Assembly (NCBI GenBank): GCA_937136425.1
Contig: CAKZON010000024.1
Span: 1 to 64,000 of the forward strand
Reading direction: 5' to 3'
DNA length: 64,000 nucleotides
From: an uncultured Crocinitomix sp.
Lineage (GTDB): Bacteria; Bacteroidota; Bacteroidia; Flavobacteriales_D; Crocinitomicaceae
In this document: one piece after another, positions 1 to 8,509 of the stretch
Layout: each line of letters opens with the position of its first letter
Position numbering within the stretch: position 1 is the first letter of the stretch
Translations under genes and position numbers: made by a program
The notes under the pieces: generated by a model
What the model was told of the DNA's origin: nothing
What the model saw: only the letters and a program-made list of their open reading frames with translations
Databases searched by the model: none

Positions 1-1026
1 CCATTTCATCAGCACATCAGAACTCTCAACTTCTTGCGCTGCAATTGACTCTAAAATAGCTCTATTGATAAGCAATGATGAGTCGATATCGAGTTCAGCA
101 GCGACTTTATCTCTCTTCGCTAACATTTCCTCGACTCGCTTATCGAACGCCTCATCCTTATTACGCTTACCTTTAGCCGCAGGACGCTTAGGATAGAGAT
201 CCTCAGAAAGACCTTTCACCTCTTCCACAGCCTCTGCGAAACATTTTCTTCTTGTTGTGCGGAAGTGCTTAGGAAGCACAGGATCCTTGCCACTAGATAA
301 GTCTAGCGCCCAAGTGATCAACTGCTTATTACCACAGACCATAAAAGTAGGTCTATCCCACTTCATCGCCTCTGCATCTCTCCAATACCAGAGAGCACGC
401 AGATAAGCCAAAGCCTTAGGCTGGAGTTTACCACATCCTGAGATACGCCAAGGATCCTCCTTAGACATAGGACGAGCTAACACTTTCTCTCTAGCATTCT
501 CACAGCTCTCGATAAACCACTCATAACGACCCTTCTCATGAAGACCTGTTAGAATTTGATCCACGATAGGCTTCAGATAAAGCACGTCATTGATCGCATA
601 CTTACGCATGATGTCAGTGAGTGGACGTTTCGCCCAGTCTGCCTTCTGTGAACTCTTGCTGATCTCTTCACCACAGTAATGCTCAACTAGATTGGCGTAA
701 CCAAATTTCTTCACCCCTAAAAGCCTCGCCCCTATCTGAGTATCATAAATCATCGGCGGAACCACATCCAGATCACGGCGCATCAGCACAATGTCATAGT
801 CAGCTCCATGCATCCATAACTTCCCCGTAGAGAGGAAATCTTTCAGTGGCTGCATATCTTCGACCGCCAACGGATCTATCAGCTGATGATTCTCACCATC
901 AGTGAACTGCACCAGTGACATCTTCTCATTATAACGGTGAAGACTATCTGCCTCCAAGTCCATCGCTCTGAAGTCGCCGTTAAGCGAGTTAAAATATTCT
1001 GTTAGATCCTTAGTTGTTTCTATCAT
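1..1026 (-). CDS. rnd: Ribonuclease D (3'-5' exoribonuclease), 3' end cut by window edge
   Basis: Read on the minus strand this frame is open for 342 codons and leaves the window. It carries the DEDDy exonuclease signature: D23 and E25 in AMDLEAD, D78 in HGADYDI, and Y143/D147 in KYAINDVLYL. A C-terminal HRDC-like helical region follows, ending near residue 340. The family trims 3' ends of tRNA and other stable RNAs in the cytoplasm. The ATG shares one base with the rho stop (TAATG), so the two are probably translationally coupled. Its composition is unusual: lines counted are 45-53% G+C and Leu is often CTG, against about 32-36% elsewhere. The HRDC-bearing form is also not what I expect in Flavobacteriales. 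It may be transferred or belong to a chimeric contig end. Confidence 0.88.
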   Translation of the reverse strand, partial: MIETTKDLTEYFNSLNGDFRAMDLEADSLHRYNEKMSLVQFTDGENHQLIDPLAVEDMQPLKDFLSTGKLWMHGADYDIVLMRRDLDVVPPMIYDTQIGARLLGVKKFGYANLVEHYCGEEISKSSQKADWAKRPLTDIMRKYAINDVLYLKPIVDQILTGLHEKGRYEWFIESCENAREKVLARPMSKEDPWRISGCGKLQPKALAYLRALWYWRDAEAMKWDRPTFMVCGNKQLITWALDLSSGKDPVLPKHFRTTRRKCFAEAVEEVKGLSEDLYPKRPAAKGKRNKDEAFDKRVEEMLAKRDKVAAELDIDSSLLINRAILESIAAQEVESSDVLMKW

Positions 1027-2732
1027 TAAATCCCCTTAAGTAAAAGTTCTGTGTTATTCTGAGTCTGGTTTAACGCCTTCATCAATGTTTGAAGCGCATC
1101 ACCTACTGGAAGCGCTGCTATGACACGGCGAATCTCTAACACCTTCTGCATTTCATCAGGATGGTAAAGACGGTCGTCATTTCTTGTTCCACTCTGAGGG
1201 ATATGGATCGCTGGGAAAATTCTACGTTCTGCTAACTCTTGATCAAGCTTTATCTCCATGTTGCCAGTCCCCTTGAATTCCTCAAAGATCACCTCATCCA
1301 TTTTAGATCCAGTTTCTGTTAATGCCGTTGCTAAGATTGTTAAAGAACCACCGTTCTCTATTTTTCTTGCCGCACCAAAGAAACGTTTTGGTTTGTGTAA
1401 TGCATTCGCATCAACTCCACCAGAAAGTACTTTTCCAGATGCGGGTTGAACAGTATTATAAGCACGAGCTAGACGCGTAATTGAATCTAATAAGATAACT
1501 ACATCATGTCCACACTCTACCATTCGTTTTGCTTTTTCCAAAACGATATTAGCTAACTTCACATGTTTATCTGCAGGTTCATCAAATGTCGAAGCAACAA
1601 CCTCTGCATTTACTGAACGTGCCATATCTGTAACCTCTTCAGGACGCTCATCTACTAATAAAACAATTAAATAAACCTCAGGATGATTTGCTGCAATTGC
1701 ATTGGCAACATCTTTTAACAAAACCGTTTTACCAGTTTTTGGTTGCGCAACAATCATTCCCCTTTGTCCTTTACCTATTGGAGCAAACAAATCCATAATT
1801 CGAGTAGAAAGTGATTCATCTTTATGCCCTGTAATTTTAAACTTATCTCTTGGGAACAATGGAGTTAAATATTCAAAAGGAACACGATCTCTAACATAGT
1901 TAGGCTCTCTTCCGTTTACACTTTCGACACTAATTAATGGGAAATATTTTTCACCACTTTTTGGTGGACGAATAGCACCTTTTACTGTATCTCCTTTTTT
2001 CAAACCATGTCTTTTCACTTGGCTTTGAGAAACATAAACATCATCCGGAGATGGAAGGTAATTATAATCAGACGATCTTAGAAAGCCATAGCCATCTTGC
2101 ATCATATCTAATACTCCTTCACTGATAATTAAACCATCAAAATTATATCCATAAAAATCTTCTACAGATTTTTTACGGTTGTTCTGGTTGTTATTGTTGT
2201 TCTGGTTATTGTTGTTATTGTTGTGACCACTGTTATTTCTTTGGTGATTTGCTTTATCACGTGCAGATTGTTCTTGTGCGCTTTGTCGATTATCGTTCGG
2301 TTTTGGTTTTCTTCGGCGTTTCTGATTGTTTTCAGAATTTTCAGCAGGCTTCGTTTCAGCAGCTTCTACCTTTTCTTCCGTCTTCTTTACTTCACTTTTT
2401 TGATTCTCACCTTCTTCTTTCTTTTCCGCTTCCTTTTTAACTTCTTCCTTCTTCTCACCTTCTGCTTCGACAGAAGCTTTTATTTCATTAGAAAACAAAT
2501 CGTCCGCATTAGGAACTGCTTTTTTTCTTCTTCTTTTACGTTTGGGAGCCTCTTCTGTTGTAGCCGGAGCCTCTTCGCTTGCAGCTGGAGTTTCTTGTTT
2601 TTGAGGTTTTGCTTTAATCAAATCAATGATTTCTTTCTTTTTTAATGTAGAGGTACCTTCTATACCTAAAGTTTTAGCTATCTCTCTTAACTCCGCTACT
2701 TTTTTAGCGTTTAGATCTGAACTGTCAGTCAT
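1026..2732 (-). CDS. rho: Transcription termination factor Rho
   Basis: 568 residues. The N-terminal Rho-N/SAP-like helix segment spans about residues 8-42. A long Lys/Glu-rich then Asn/Gln-rich insertion (about 45-190) is typical of Bacteroidota Rho. The cold-shock-like RNA-binding domain is about 203-275 ([11 protein letters not shown]), and the hexameric ATPase follows, with Walker [10 protein letters not shown] and Walker [11 protein letters not shown]. Rho is an RNA-dependent helicase that ends transcription. Oddity: the last ~90 residues ([20 protein letters not shown] to the terminal NTELLLKGI) do not resemble the Bacteroidota ending I know (LQLDR..LSNKRIFPA, finishing in SMN). Codon use also becomes richer in G+C there, from about position 1300 down. 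The 276 bases upstream hold its promoter region, but I see no clear box. Confidence 0.95.
   Translation of the reverse strand: MTDSSDLNAKKVAELREIAKTLGIEGTSTLKKKEIIDLIKAKPQKQETPAASEEAPATTEEAPKRKRRRKKAVPNADDLFSNEIKASVEAEGEKKEEVKKEAEKKEEGENQKSEVKKTEEKVEAAETKPAENSENNQKRRRKPKPNDNRQSAQEQSARDKANHQRNNSGHNNNNNNQNNNNNQNNRKKSVEDFYGYNFDGLIISEGVLDMMQDGYGFLRSSDYNYLPSPDDVYVSQSQVKRHGLKKGDTVKGAIRPPKSGEKYFPLISVESVNGREPNYVRDRVPFEYLTPLFPRDKFKITGHKDESLSTRIMDLFAPIGKGQRGMIVAQPKTGKTVLLKDVANAIAANHPEVYLIVLLVDERPEEVTDMARSVNAEVVASTFDEPADKHVKLANIVLEKAKRMVECGHDVVILLDSITRLARAYNTVQPASGKVLSGGVDANALHKPKRFFGAARKIENGGSLTILATALTETGSKMDEVIFEEFKGTGNMEIKLDQELAERRIFPAIHIPQSGTRNDDRLYHPDEMQKVLEIRRVIAALPVGDALQTLMKALNQTQNNTELLLKGI
2177..2225. 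repeat. Low-complexity trinucleotide run coding for poly-Asn/Gln in Rho
   Basis: On the minus strand, iterated AAC/AAT/CAG codons encode an Asn/Gln-rich linker inside the Rho insertion. Runs like this are prone to slippage and vary in length between strains. They do not affect the RNA-binding or ATPase domains. Confidence 0.7.
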
Positions 2733-2941
2733 AAATATTTTTTGATTCGATTATTTCTTTGAACGAAAATTCGGTGTGTGAAATGTGAGAGATAAACGAA
2801 CTATTCTCTCTAGATTTAATGCAATGATACAAATATTAATTTAAACATTGAAATTCCGAATCGAATTTATTACAAATAGTTACCAACCTGAGTATGTTGG
2901 TTATGGTGTTTTCAAAGTGAAATAAAAACAATGAAAACACA

Positions 2942-2949
2942 TATATTTG
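2942..2949 (+). promoter_or_regulatory. TAnnTTTG-type -7 box upstream of glmM
   Basis: TATATTTG matches the Bacteroidota -7 consensus TAnnTTTG, 59 bases before the GTG of the phosphohexomutase gene. No TTG is found at the usual 17-23 base distance upstream, so the -33 element is weak or absent. Confidence 0.4.
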
Positions 2950-3008
2950 TGAAGAAACTTGTTTCAAGAGAAGTGAATTAATTCAATTTCTAATTAAAAC
3001 CATTTATT

Positions 3009-4397
3009 GTGACTTTAATCAAATCTATATCAGGCATCAGAGGAACTATTGGAGGAAAACCAGGAGAAGGCTTAACACCAGTAGACGCTACCAAATTTGC
3101 AGCAGCTTACGGCACATGGATCATGCAAAACAACGCAACAACAAAACCAAAAATTGTTATTGGAAGAGATGCACGACTGTCTGGTCAAATGATATCGGAT
3201 TTGGTAACGAACACCTTACAAGGACTTGGTATTGATGTTATTGATTTAGGCTTATCAACAACTCCCACGGTAGAAGTAGCGGTGCCAATGGAAAATGCTC
3301 AGGGTGGCATTATCATAACAGCTAGTCATAACCCTAAACAATGGAATGCCTTAAAACTATTAAACGAAAAAGGGGAATTCATTTCAGATGTAGAAGGCAA
3401 AACCATATTAAAAATAGCGGAAGAAGAGGCCTTTAATTTTGCTGCTGTAGATGACCTTGGAACAGTAACTCAAAATGACACTTATTTAGCAAAACATATA
3501 GAAGCCGTGCTTAATTTACCGCTTGTAGATGCGGAAGCAATTAAGGCTGCCAATTTTAAAGTTGCAGTTGATGCAGTTAACTCAACTGGTGGAATTTTTA
3601 TCCCGGCGTTGCTAAAAGAATTGGGTGTTGAAACTATTTATGAACTTTATTGTGAGCCAACTGGGCATTTCCCGCATAACCCTGAACCATTGCCTGAAAA
3701 CTTGACTGCAATTGCAGAAAAGATAAAAGAAACAGGTGCAGATTTAGGAATTGTGGTTGACCCTGATGTGGATCGTTTAGCTTTTGTGTGTGAAGATGGC
3801 TCTATGTTTGGAGAAGAATACACGTTAGTTGCTGTTGCTGACTACGTTCTTCAGCATACACCAGGAAATACGGTTTCTAATTTATCCTCTACTATTTCAT
3901 TAAGAGAGGTTACTAATCGATATGAAGGTAGCACTTATGAAGCTGCTGCTGTTGGTGAAGTTAATGTTGTCAATAAAATGAAAGCTACAAATGCCATAAT
4001 TGGCGGTGAAGGTAATGGAGGCGTTATTTATCCAGAATTACATTATGGAAGAGATGCTTTAGTAGGTGTAGGATTGTTTTTAACACAATTGGCAAAAGCC
4101 AAAATGAAAACCTCTGAATTAAGGGCTACTTATCCAAACTATTTTATCTCTAAAAATAAAATAGAGCTGTCTCCAAGCATGGACGTAGACGCTATTTTAG
4201 CAGCCGTGCAAAAAGAATACGCTAATCAAGAGGTTGATACTACAGATGGTGTTAAAATTTACTTTGGATCTGAATGGGCACATTTGAGAAAAAGTAACAC
4301 TGAGCCTATTATCCGAATTTATTCGGAAAGCGAATCTGAAGAAAAAGCAAACCAACTAGCTTTTGATATCATGGCAACAATAAAATCGCTAGCATAA
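3009..4397 (+). CDS. glmM: Phosphoglucosamine mutase / phosphohexomutase (GlmM type)
   Basis: 462 residues of the alpha-D-phosphohexomutase family. It interconverts glucosamine-6-P and glucosamine-1-P for UDP-GlcNAc, hence peptidoglycan and lipid A; phosphomannomutase activity is possible. Seen in order: N-terminal SGIRGTIGG, the phosphoserine loop TASHNPKQWNA with catalytic S106, the metal loop DPDVDR near 250, the sugar loop GGEGNGG near 335, and the phosphate-binding motif RKSNTEPIIRI near 430. The start is GTG at 3009, chosen because the family begins at MTLIKSISGIRG. It stands alone on the plus strand, divergent from rho. Substrate preference cannot be read from the sequence. Confidence 0.85.
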   Translation: MTLIKSISGIRGTIGGKPGEGLTPVDATKFAAAYGTWIMQNNATTKPKIVIGRDARLSGQMISDLVTNTLQGLGIDVIDLGLSTTPTVEVAVPMENAQGGIIITASHNPKQWNALKLLNEKGEFISDVEGKTILKIAEEEAFNFAAVDDLGTVTQNDTYLAKHIEAVLNLPLVDAEAIKAANFKVAVDAVNSTGGIFIPALLKELGVETIYELYCEPTGHFPHNPEPLPENLTAIAEKIKETGADLGIVVDPDVDRLAFVCEDGSMFGEEYTLVAVADYVLQHTPGNTVSNLSSTISLREVTNRYEGSTYEAAAVGEVNVVNKMKATNAIIGGEGNGGVIYPELHYGRDALVGVGLFLTQLAKAKMKTSELRATYPNYFISKNKIELSPSMDVDAILAAVQKEYANQEVDTTDGVKIYFGSEWAHLRKSNTEPIIRIYSESESEEKANQLAFDIMATIKSLA

Positions 4398-4682
4398 CAA
4401 GCTACCCAGCAGGATTACAACAACTTAGAGACAATTAAAAGTTTCGCTTTTTAGTGACTCAATGTCTCTCTTGTCCCCTATTCTTAAATTTTAACGCAAT
4501 AGTTTTCAACATCTGTTAATAACTAAGCTATTGAGAAACCACGCCCTCTCTCGGAATTTAATTATTTTAATGCTCCAATTTAAAAACAACTGATTAAGTC
4601 ATTCAATTAATAGAGCAGCCTTACTGGCATGATTATTTCTTTGAACGACCTGGACAAGCAAGTTGTTGCACAAATTTAAACT

Positions 4683-5777
4683 ATGAAAAAATTCACATTT
4701 ACCTTATTACTTGCAGTAATAGGATGCAGCGGTTTTTCACAAATCGACGAATTGACTCCTGAAGAGAAATTCTACCGTGATTCAATTACCCATTTGAATG
4801 AATCTAACGCCGCGATTGAAGCCTCTCAATTAGCTTACAATGAAGGAATAGAACTTTTTAAGCAAAAAAAATACAAAGGGGCTGCTAATAAATTTTCGGC
4901 ATCAATAACAAACGACCCTAAGTTTACTCCAGCATATTACAATAAGGCTGTTGCAGAAAACAGCATGGACGACTTCAAAGGTGCTATTAAGACTATTGAT
5001 GCTTTATTAAAATTAAAACCAACATATGCTAAAGCCTTTTTTCAACGCGCTAAAGCCTACCAAGGATTAAATGACTTTTTAAATGCTGAAAAGGATTATC
5101 AAAAAGCAATTAAGTTAGATCCAAAAAACGATAAAGCATACTACAATTTTGGCACTTTAAAATTCATGCAAAAAGATTATTTTGAAGCTATTGCACAATT
5201 CTCTAAAGTAATAATGCTAAAGCCTGATGATGCCTACGCTTATAACGACAGAGGATCTTGTTACCGCATGATAGAAAAATACACCGAGGCTGTAAAAGAC
5301 TATGAAGAAGCTGCTCGTAAAAACGAAAACCTTGCTTTTGTATTGAATAACATTGGTACAACCAAAACAAAACTTAAAATGTATCAAGAAGCATTGGCGG
5401 CTTTCAATCGTGCATTGAGCATTGATGCTAAATTTTACCTTGCCTATAACAACCGTGGTGTGACACACATGAAAATGGAAAGAATTGATGATGCTGTTAA
5501 TGATTTTACAAAAGCGATTGAAATTAACCCATCTTACGCGCCAGCATATAGCAACCGTGCAGGAGCATATTTCACTAAACAAGAATATGCTAAAGCTAAA
5601 AAGGATGCAGACAAAGCAATTCAATTAAACCCTGACTTTGCAGATGCTTATGTTAACAGAGGTAATGCAAGAGAGATGTTAAGAGATTTGGATGGAGCTT
5701 GTGCTGATTGGTATAAAGCTAGAGAATTAGGTTCTGAATTGGCTAAACAGTATCATTCAGGAAATTGCGCAAATTAA
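4683..5777 (+). CDS. Secreted tetratricopeptide-repeat protein
   Basis: 364 residues. A signal peptide (MKKFTFTLLLAVIGCSGFSQ) is followed by about eight TPR units from residue 50 to the end, with the usual A-Y-x-N-R-G and AIxLxP signatures. TPR arrays are protein-binding scaffolds, and the export signal puts this one in the periplasm. The stop lies 29 bases before the start of a PorE-like OmpA protein that itself has N-terminal TPRs, so the two are probably cotranscribed partners in the envelope. The Cys before FSQ could be read as a weak lipobox (VIGC), but cleavage after FSQ looks more likely. No enzymatic domain is visible. Confidence 0.8.
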   Translation: MKKFTFTLLLAVIGCSGFSQIDELTPEEKFYRDSITHLNESNAAIEASQLAYNEGIELFKQKKYKGAANKFSASITNDPKFTPAYYNKAVAENSMDDFKGAIKTIDALLKLKPTYAKAFFQRAKAYQGLNDFLNAEKDYQKAIKLDPKNDKAYYNFGTLKFMQKDYFEAIAQFSKVIMLKPDDAYAYNDRGSCYRMIEKYTEAVKDYEEAARKNENLAFVLNNIGTTKTKLKMYQEALAAFNRALSIDAKFYLAYNNRGVTHMKMERIDDAVNDFTKAIEINPSYAPAYSNRAGAYFTKQEYAKAKKDADKAIQLNPDFADAYVNRGNAREMLRDLDGACADWYKARELGSELAKQYHSGNCAN

Positions 5778-5806
5778 GATCAAAAAAAACAGATAAAAAA
5801 TTAGAG

Positions 5807-7879
5807 ATGAAAAATTATTTAATCATATTATTCCTATCCTTTTCCGTTTTTTCTTTTGGTCAAGATGTAGAATTTAGAGCCGCAAATTTTAAAGACAATA
5901 AGGATGGATTTAAAAAGGCGAAAGAACAATTAGAATTGGGTACTGAGCAATGGGAACTAGGAAATGCCCAAGTGTTTATAGTTAAAAGTCCGGAGCTATA
6001 TTATATGAAAGCTTTAGAGTTTTTTGATAAAGCTTACAAGTTTAATCCCAACAGTGCTGAACTCAACTTTAAAATAGGCGTATGTCATATTCATTCCACG
6101 CATAAAGTGAAAGCAATACCTTACTTTAAAGAAGCTTATAAAAGAAATGTTGAAGTTGATCCGTTCATTAACTACTACATGGGGTTAGTGAATCAACTAG
6201 AAGGAAACTTTAAAAAAGCCCTAACATTCTATAATACTTTTGAAACTGAATATAGAAAAGCAGATGATTTTGGGAAATTTGTAAAACAGCGTAAAAGTGA
6301 GTGTAAATCTGCGCTGACACTTGTTGACAAACCTATTCGCGCTTGGATCGATCACGTTCCAGAACTTTCATCAGAATATGACGATTATGCACCATCAGTA
6401 ACGATTGACGGTGAAGAGATCATCTTTACATCAAACCGTCCTAACGGGCACACACCAAATGAGGTTGGTGTTTATGATGATGATATCTACTCAGCTACGT
6501 TAGTGAATGGAACTTGGCAAAAACCAACTGCATTAAAAGGTAAAATCAATACTGAAAGCAACGACATATCTAACAACCTTTCCTACAATGGTACAAAGAT
6601 GCTTATGAGTAAAATCAATGCACAAGGAAATTCAGACATTTATGAATCAGAATTAAAAGGTGACACTTGGTCTGATCCTATCAGTTTTTCAAGAGATATT
6701 AATTTCAAATCAAACGAACGTTACGCATCTTATAACTTTAATGATAGATCAATCTATTTCTGTAAGGATAAAGCGGGAGGAAAAAATGGATATGATATTA
6801 TGGTATCAGGCGTAAAAGTTAAGAGAGAAAGATCATATGGATTACCTGTACAGGTTATTGATGTGAGTTCTCAATTTAATGATGGTCCTATATATTTACA
6901 TCCCAATGGAAAAATAATGTACTTCGCATCTGAAGGATTTAACTCAATGGGAGGTTATGACATCTTTTATGCAAAGAAAATTAAAGGTGGCGGATGGGGC
7001 AAACCCGTAAACATGGGGGCACCAATTAATACGCCATATGACGATTTCTTTTTTGCTGCTACTGCTAATGGTAAATTCGCCTATATATCTTCCAATAGAG
7101 ATGGAGGAAAGGGTGGTTTTGACATTTACAGAGTAACATTCTGGGGAGAAGAAAAATCTCCTTCATTTGCTACGGAAGATTATTTATTAGCATCTGTTGC
7201 AAAACCAATTCAAGATCCTGAATTAGTTGGAGAAGTGAAAGTTACAAGCATGGCTGAATTGACTGTATTTAAAGGGAAAACTTTAGATGCTATTACGAAA
7301 AAAGCCGTGGAAGCAGTTATCGAAATTACTGATAATGAATCCGGAGATATTGTACAAACGTTTACAACTAATAGCGCAACTGGTAAATTCTTAATATCAC
7401 TAGAGTCTGGTGCTAATTATGGTATTGCCGTTAAAGCGGATGGATACCTTTTCCATTCAGAAAACTTTGACATTCCACAAGGAAGTGCATACAACTTGGT
7501 TAACAAAACGATTGAATTGAAAAACATTAAAATTGGTAGCAAAATTGCACTTAGAAATGTTTTCTTCGACACTGGTAAATCAAATATTCGTTCAGAATCA
7601 AATGCTGAGTTGGATCGATTAGTACAATTATTAAAAGATGTACCTAGTTTAAAAATTGAACTATCAGGACACACTGATAACACAGGTTCGGCACAAAATA
7701 ACATTAAGCTTTCGCAAGCACGTGCTGATGCTGTTGTACAATATTTAACGAGTAAAGGAATTGCAGGAAATAGATTAACTGCAAAAGGTTACGGATCTGA
7801 CAAACCAGTTGACACAAACTCAACTGCAACAGGTAGACAAAATAACCGTAGAACAGAATTTGAGATTACTGCAAATTAA
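5807..7879 (+). CDS. PorE-like protein: TPR, PD40/WD40-like propeller, CRD and OmpA C-terminal domain
   Basis: 690 residues from the ATG at 5807. An upstream in-frame start at 5765 would add 14 charged residues before a clean signal peptide (MKNYLIILFLSFSVFSFGQ), so I reject it. Domains in order: TPR-like helices about 30-150; PD40-type beta-propeller blades about 190-450 (e.g. DGEEIIFTSNRP, IYFCKDKAGG); a carboxypeptidase-regulatory-like domain about 500-580; and an OmpA_C peptidoglycan-binding domain about 590-690 (NVFFDTGKSNIRSES, LSGHTDNTGS, NNRRTEFEI). This is the architecture of PorE, which links the type IX secretion machinery to peptidoglycan. Bacteroidota often carry several paralogues, so the T9SS role is inference. 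A strong terminator follows. Confidence 0.8.
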   Translation: MKNYLIILFLSFSVFSFGQDVEFRAANFKDNKDGFKKAKEQLELGTEQWELGNAQVFIVKSPELYYMKALEFFDKAYKFNPNSAELNFKIGVCHIHSTHKVKAIPYFKEAYKRNVEVDPFINYYMGLVNQLEGNFKKALTFYNTFETEYRKADDFGKFVKQRKSECKSALTLVDKPIRAWIDHVPELSSEYDDYAPSVTIDGEEIIFTSNRPNGHTPNEVGVYDDDIYSATLVNGTWQKPTALKGKINTESNDISNNLSYNGTKMLMSKINAQGNSDIYESELKGDTWSDPISFSRDINFKSNERYASYNFNDRSIYFCKDKAGGKNGYDIMVSGVKVKRERSYGLPVQVIDVSSQFNDGPIYLHPNGKIMYFASEGFNSMGGYDIFYAKKIKGGGWGKPVNMGAPINTPYDDFFFAATANGKFAYISSNRDGGKGGFDIYRVTFWGEEKSPSFATEDYLLASVAKPIQDPELVGEVKVTSMAELTVFKGKTLDAITKKAVEAVIEITDNESGDIVQTFTTNSATGKFLISLESGANYGIAVKADGYLFHSENFDIPQGSAYNLVNKTIELKNIKIGSKIALRNVFFDTGKSNIRSESNAELDRLVQLLKDVPSLKIELSGHTDNTGSAQNNIKLSQARADAVVQYLTSKGIAGNRLTAKGYGSDKPVDTNSTATGRQNNRRTEFEITAN

Positions 7880-7904
7880 AATACAATAACCAACCCCCTA
7901 TGAG

Positions 7905-7940
7905 AACGTCCTTTTTGCCATGCAGAAAGGACGTTTTTTT
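7905..7940 (+). terminator. Rho-independent terminator after the PorE-like gene
   Basis: A perfect 10-base stem (AACGTCCTTT at 7905-7914 with AAAGGACGTT at 7926-7935) is followed by a T run on the plus strand, 26 bases after the stop codon. Confidence 0.9.
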
Positions 7941-7944
7941 TGCA

Positions 7945-8496
7945 TCAATTTGCATTCAATAATTTTTGGAGTTTCCAAAAGCCTTTGCAAGAACCAAAGT
8001 TTTGAGTATTAGCAGTGGTGCCAACAACATGAATAATAGAGCAACCAAAACATACTTTAGCGATTCCAACAATCTTATTCTGCCTTTTAAAAATTAAAAT
8101 ATCATTATAGACTGGCATGCACATCCATTTCATTTCGCTTGGGTCAAAACTCTTTTCTCTGAACAAATCGTTTAATTCGTAGTGCTTATCTTCTGGTACA
8201 AGTTCATAGTCATAACCAAAACTTTCTAACTCTTCGATAAACATTGTATCGACTAAGTTTTCGGGAACATCATCAGATAAAACCTCAATAAACCTTTCTG
8301 TTTTAGCATTAATAGAATTGGATAATTCAATTGAAAACAAAGAATCCTCTGAAACAAAAGTAGAATAATGCTCTACTTGATCGAAATCAAAATAATACAC
8401 TTTGAATTCATCCCAATTTTCTGATTCTACCTGTGAATTACAACTTACCAATATAAGGGCAAGGAAATAGAATATCCCCAATTTAAAACACTGCAT
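7945..8496 (-). CDS. Lipoprotein of unknown function
   Basis: 183 residues from the ATG at 8496. The longer frame starting at 8526 would run back into the upstream gene and put ten residues before the signal peptide. MQCFKLGIFYFLALILVSC is a good SPII signal with lipobox LVSC, so the mature protein is a membrane-anchored lipoprotein. The rest is acidic and mixed alpha/beta with no motif I recognise; a CFGCS segment near the C terminus may be a disulphide or metal site. It lies 13 bases downstream of the SpoIIE-type phosphatase gene on the same strand and is probably cotranscribed with it, which hints at a role in the same signalling step. Confidence 0.65.
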   Translation of the reverse strand: MQCFKLGIFYFLALILVSCNSQVESENWDEFKVYYFDFDQVEHYSTFVSEDSLFSIELSNSINAKTERFIEVLSDDVPENLVDTMFIEELESFGYDYELVPEDKHYELNDLFREKSFDPSEMKWMCMPVYNDILIFKRQNKIVGIAKVCFGCSIIHVVGTTANTQNFGSCKGFWKLQKLLNAN

Positions 8497-8509
8497 ATTC
8501 AATGAATAT

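Noticed and set aside
2223-2645. Long plus-strand open frame opposite the rho N terminus
   Set aside because: It is a reverse-frame shadow of the Lys/Glu/Asn-rich Rho insertion, giving a Phe/Leu/Ser-only product with no gene-like features.
5217-5624. 135-codon minus-strand open frame under the TPR gene
   Set aside because: Opposite strand of TPR repeats with strong coding signal on the plus strand; the product is Cys/Phe/Ile-rich without a domain.
5765-5806. Upstream start for the PorE-like protein overlapping the TPR gene
   Set aside because: It would put 14 charged residues before a typical signal peptide. The ATG at 5807 gives a clean one.
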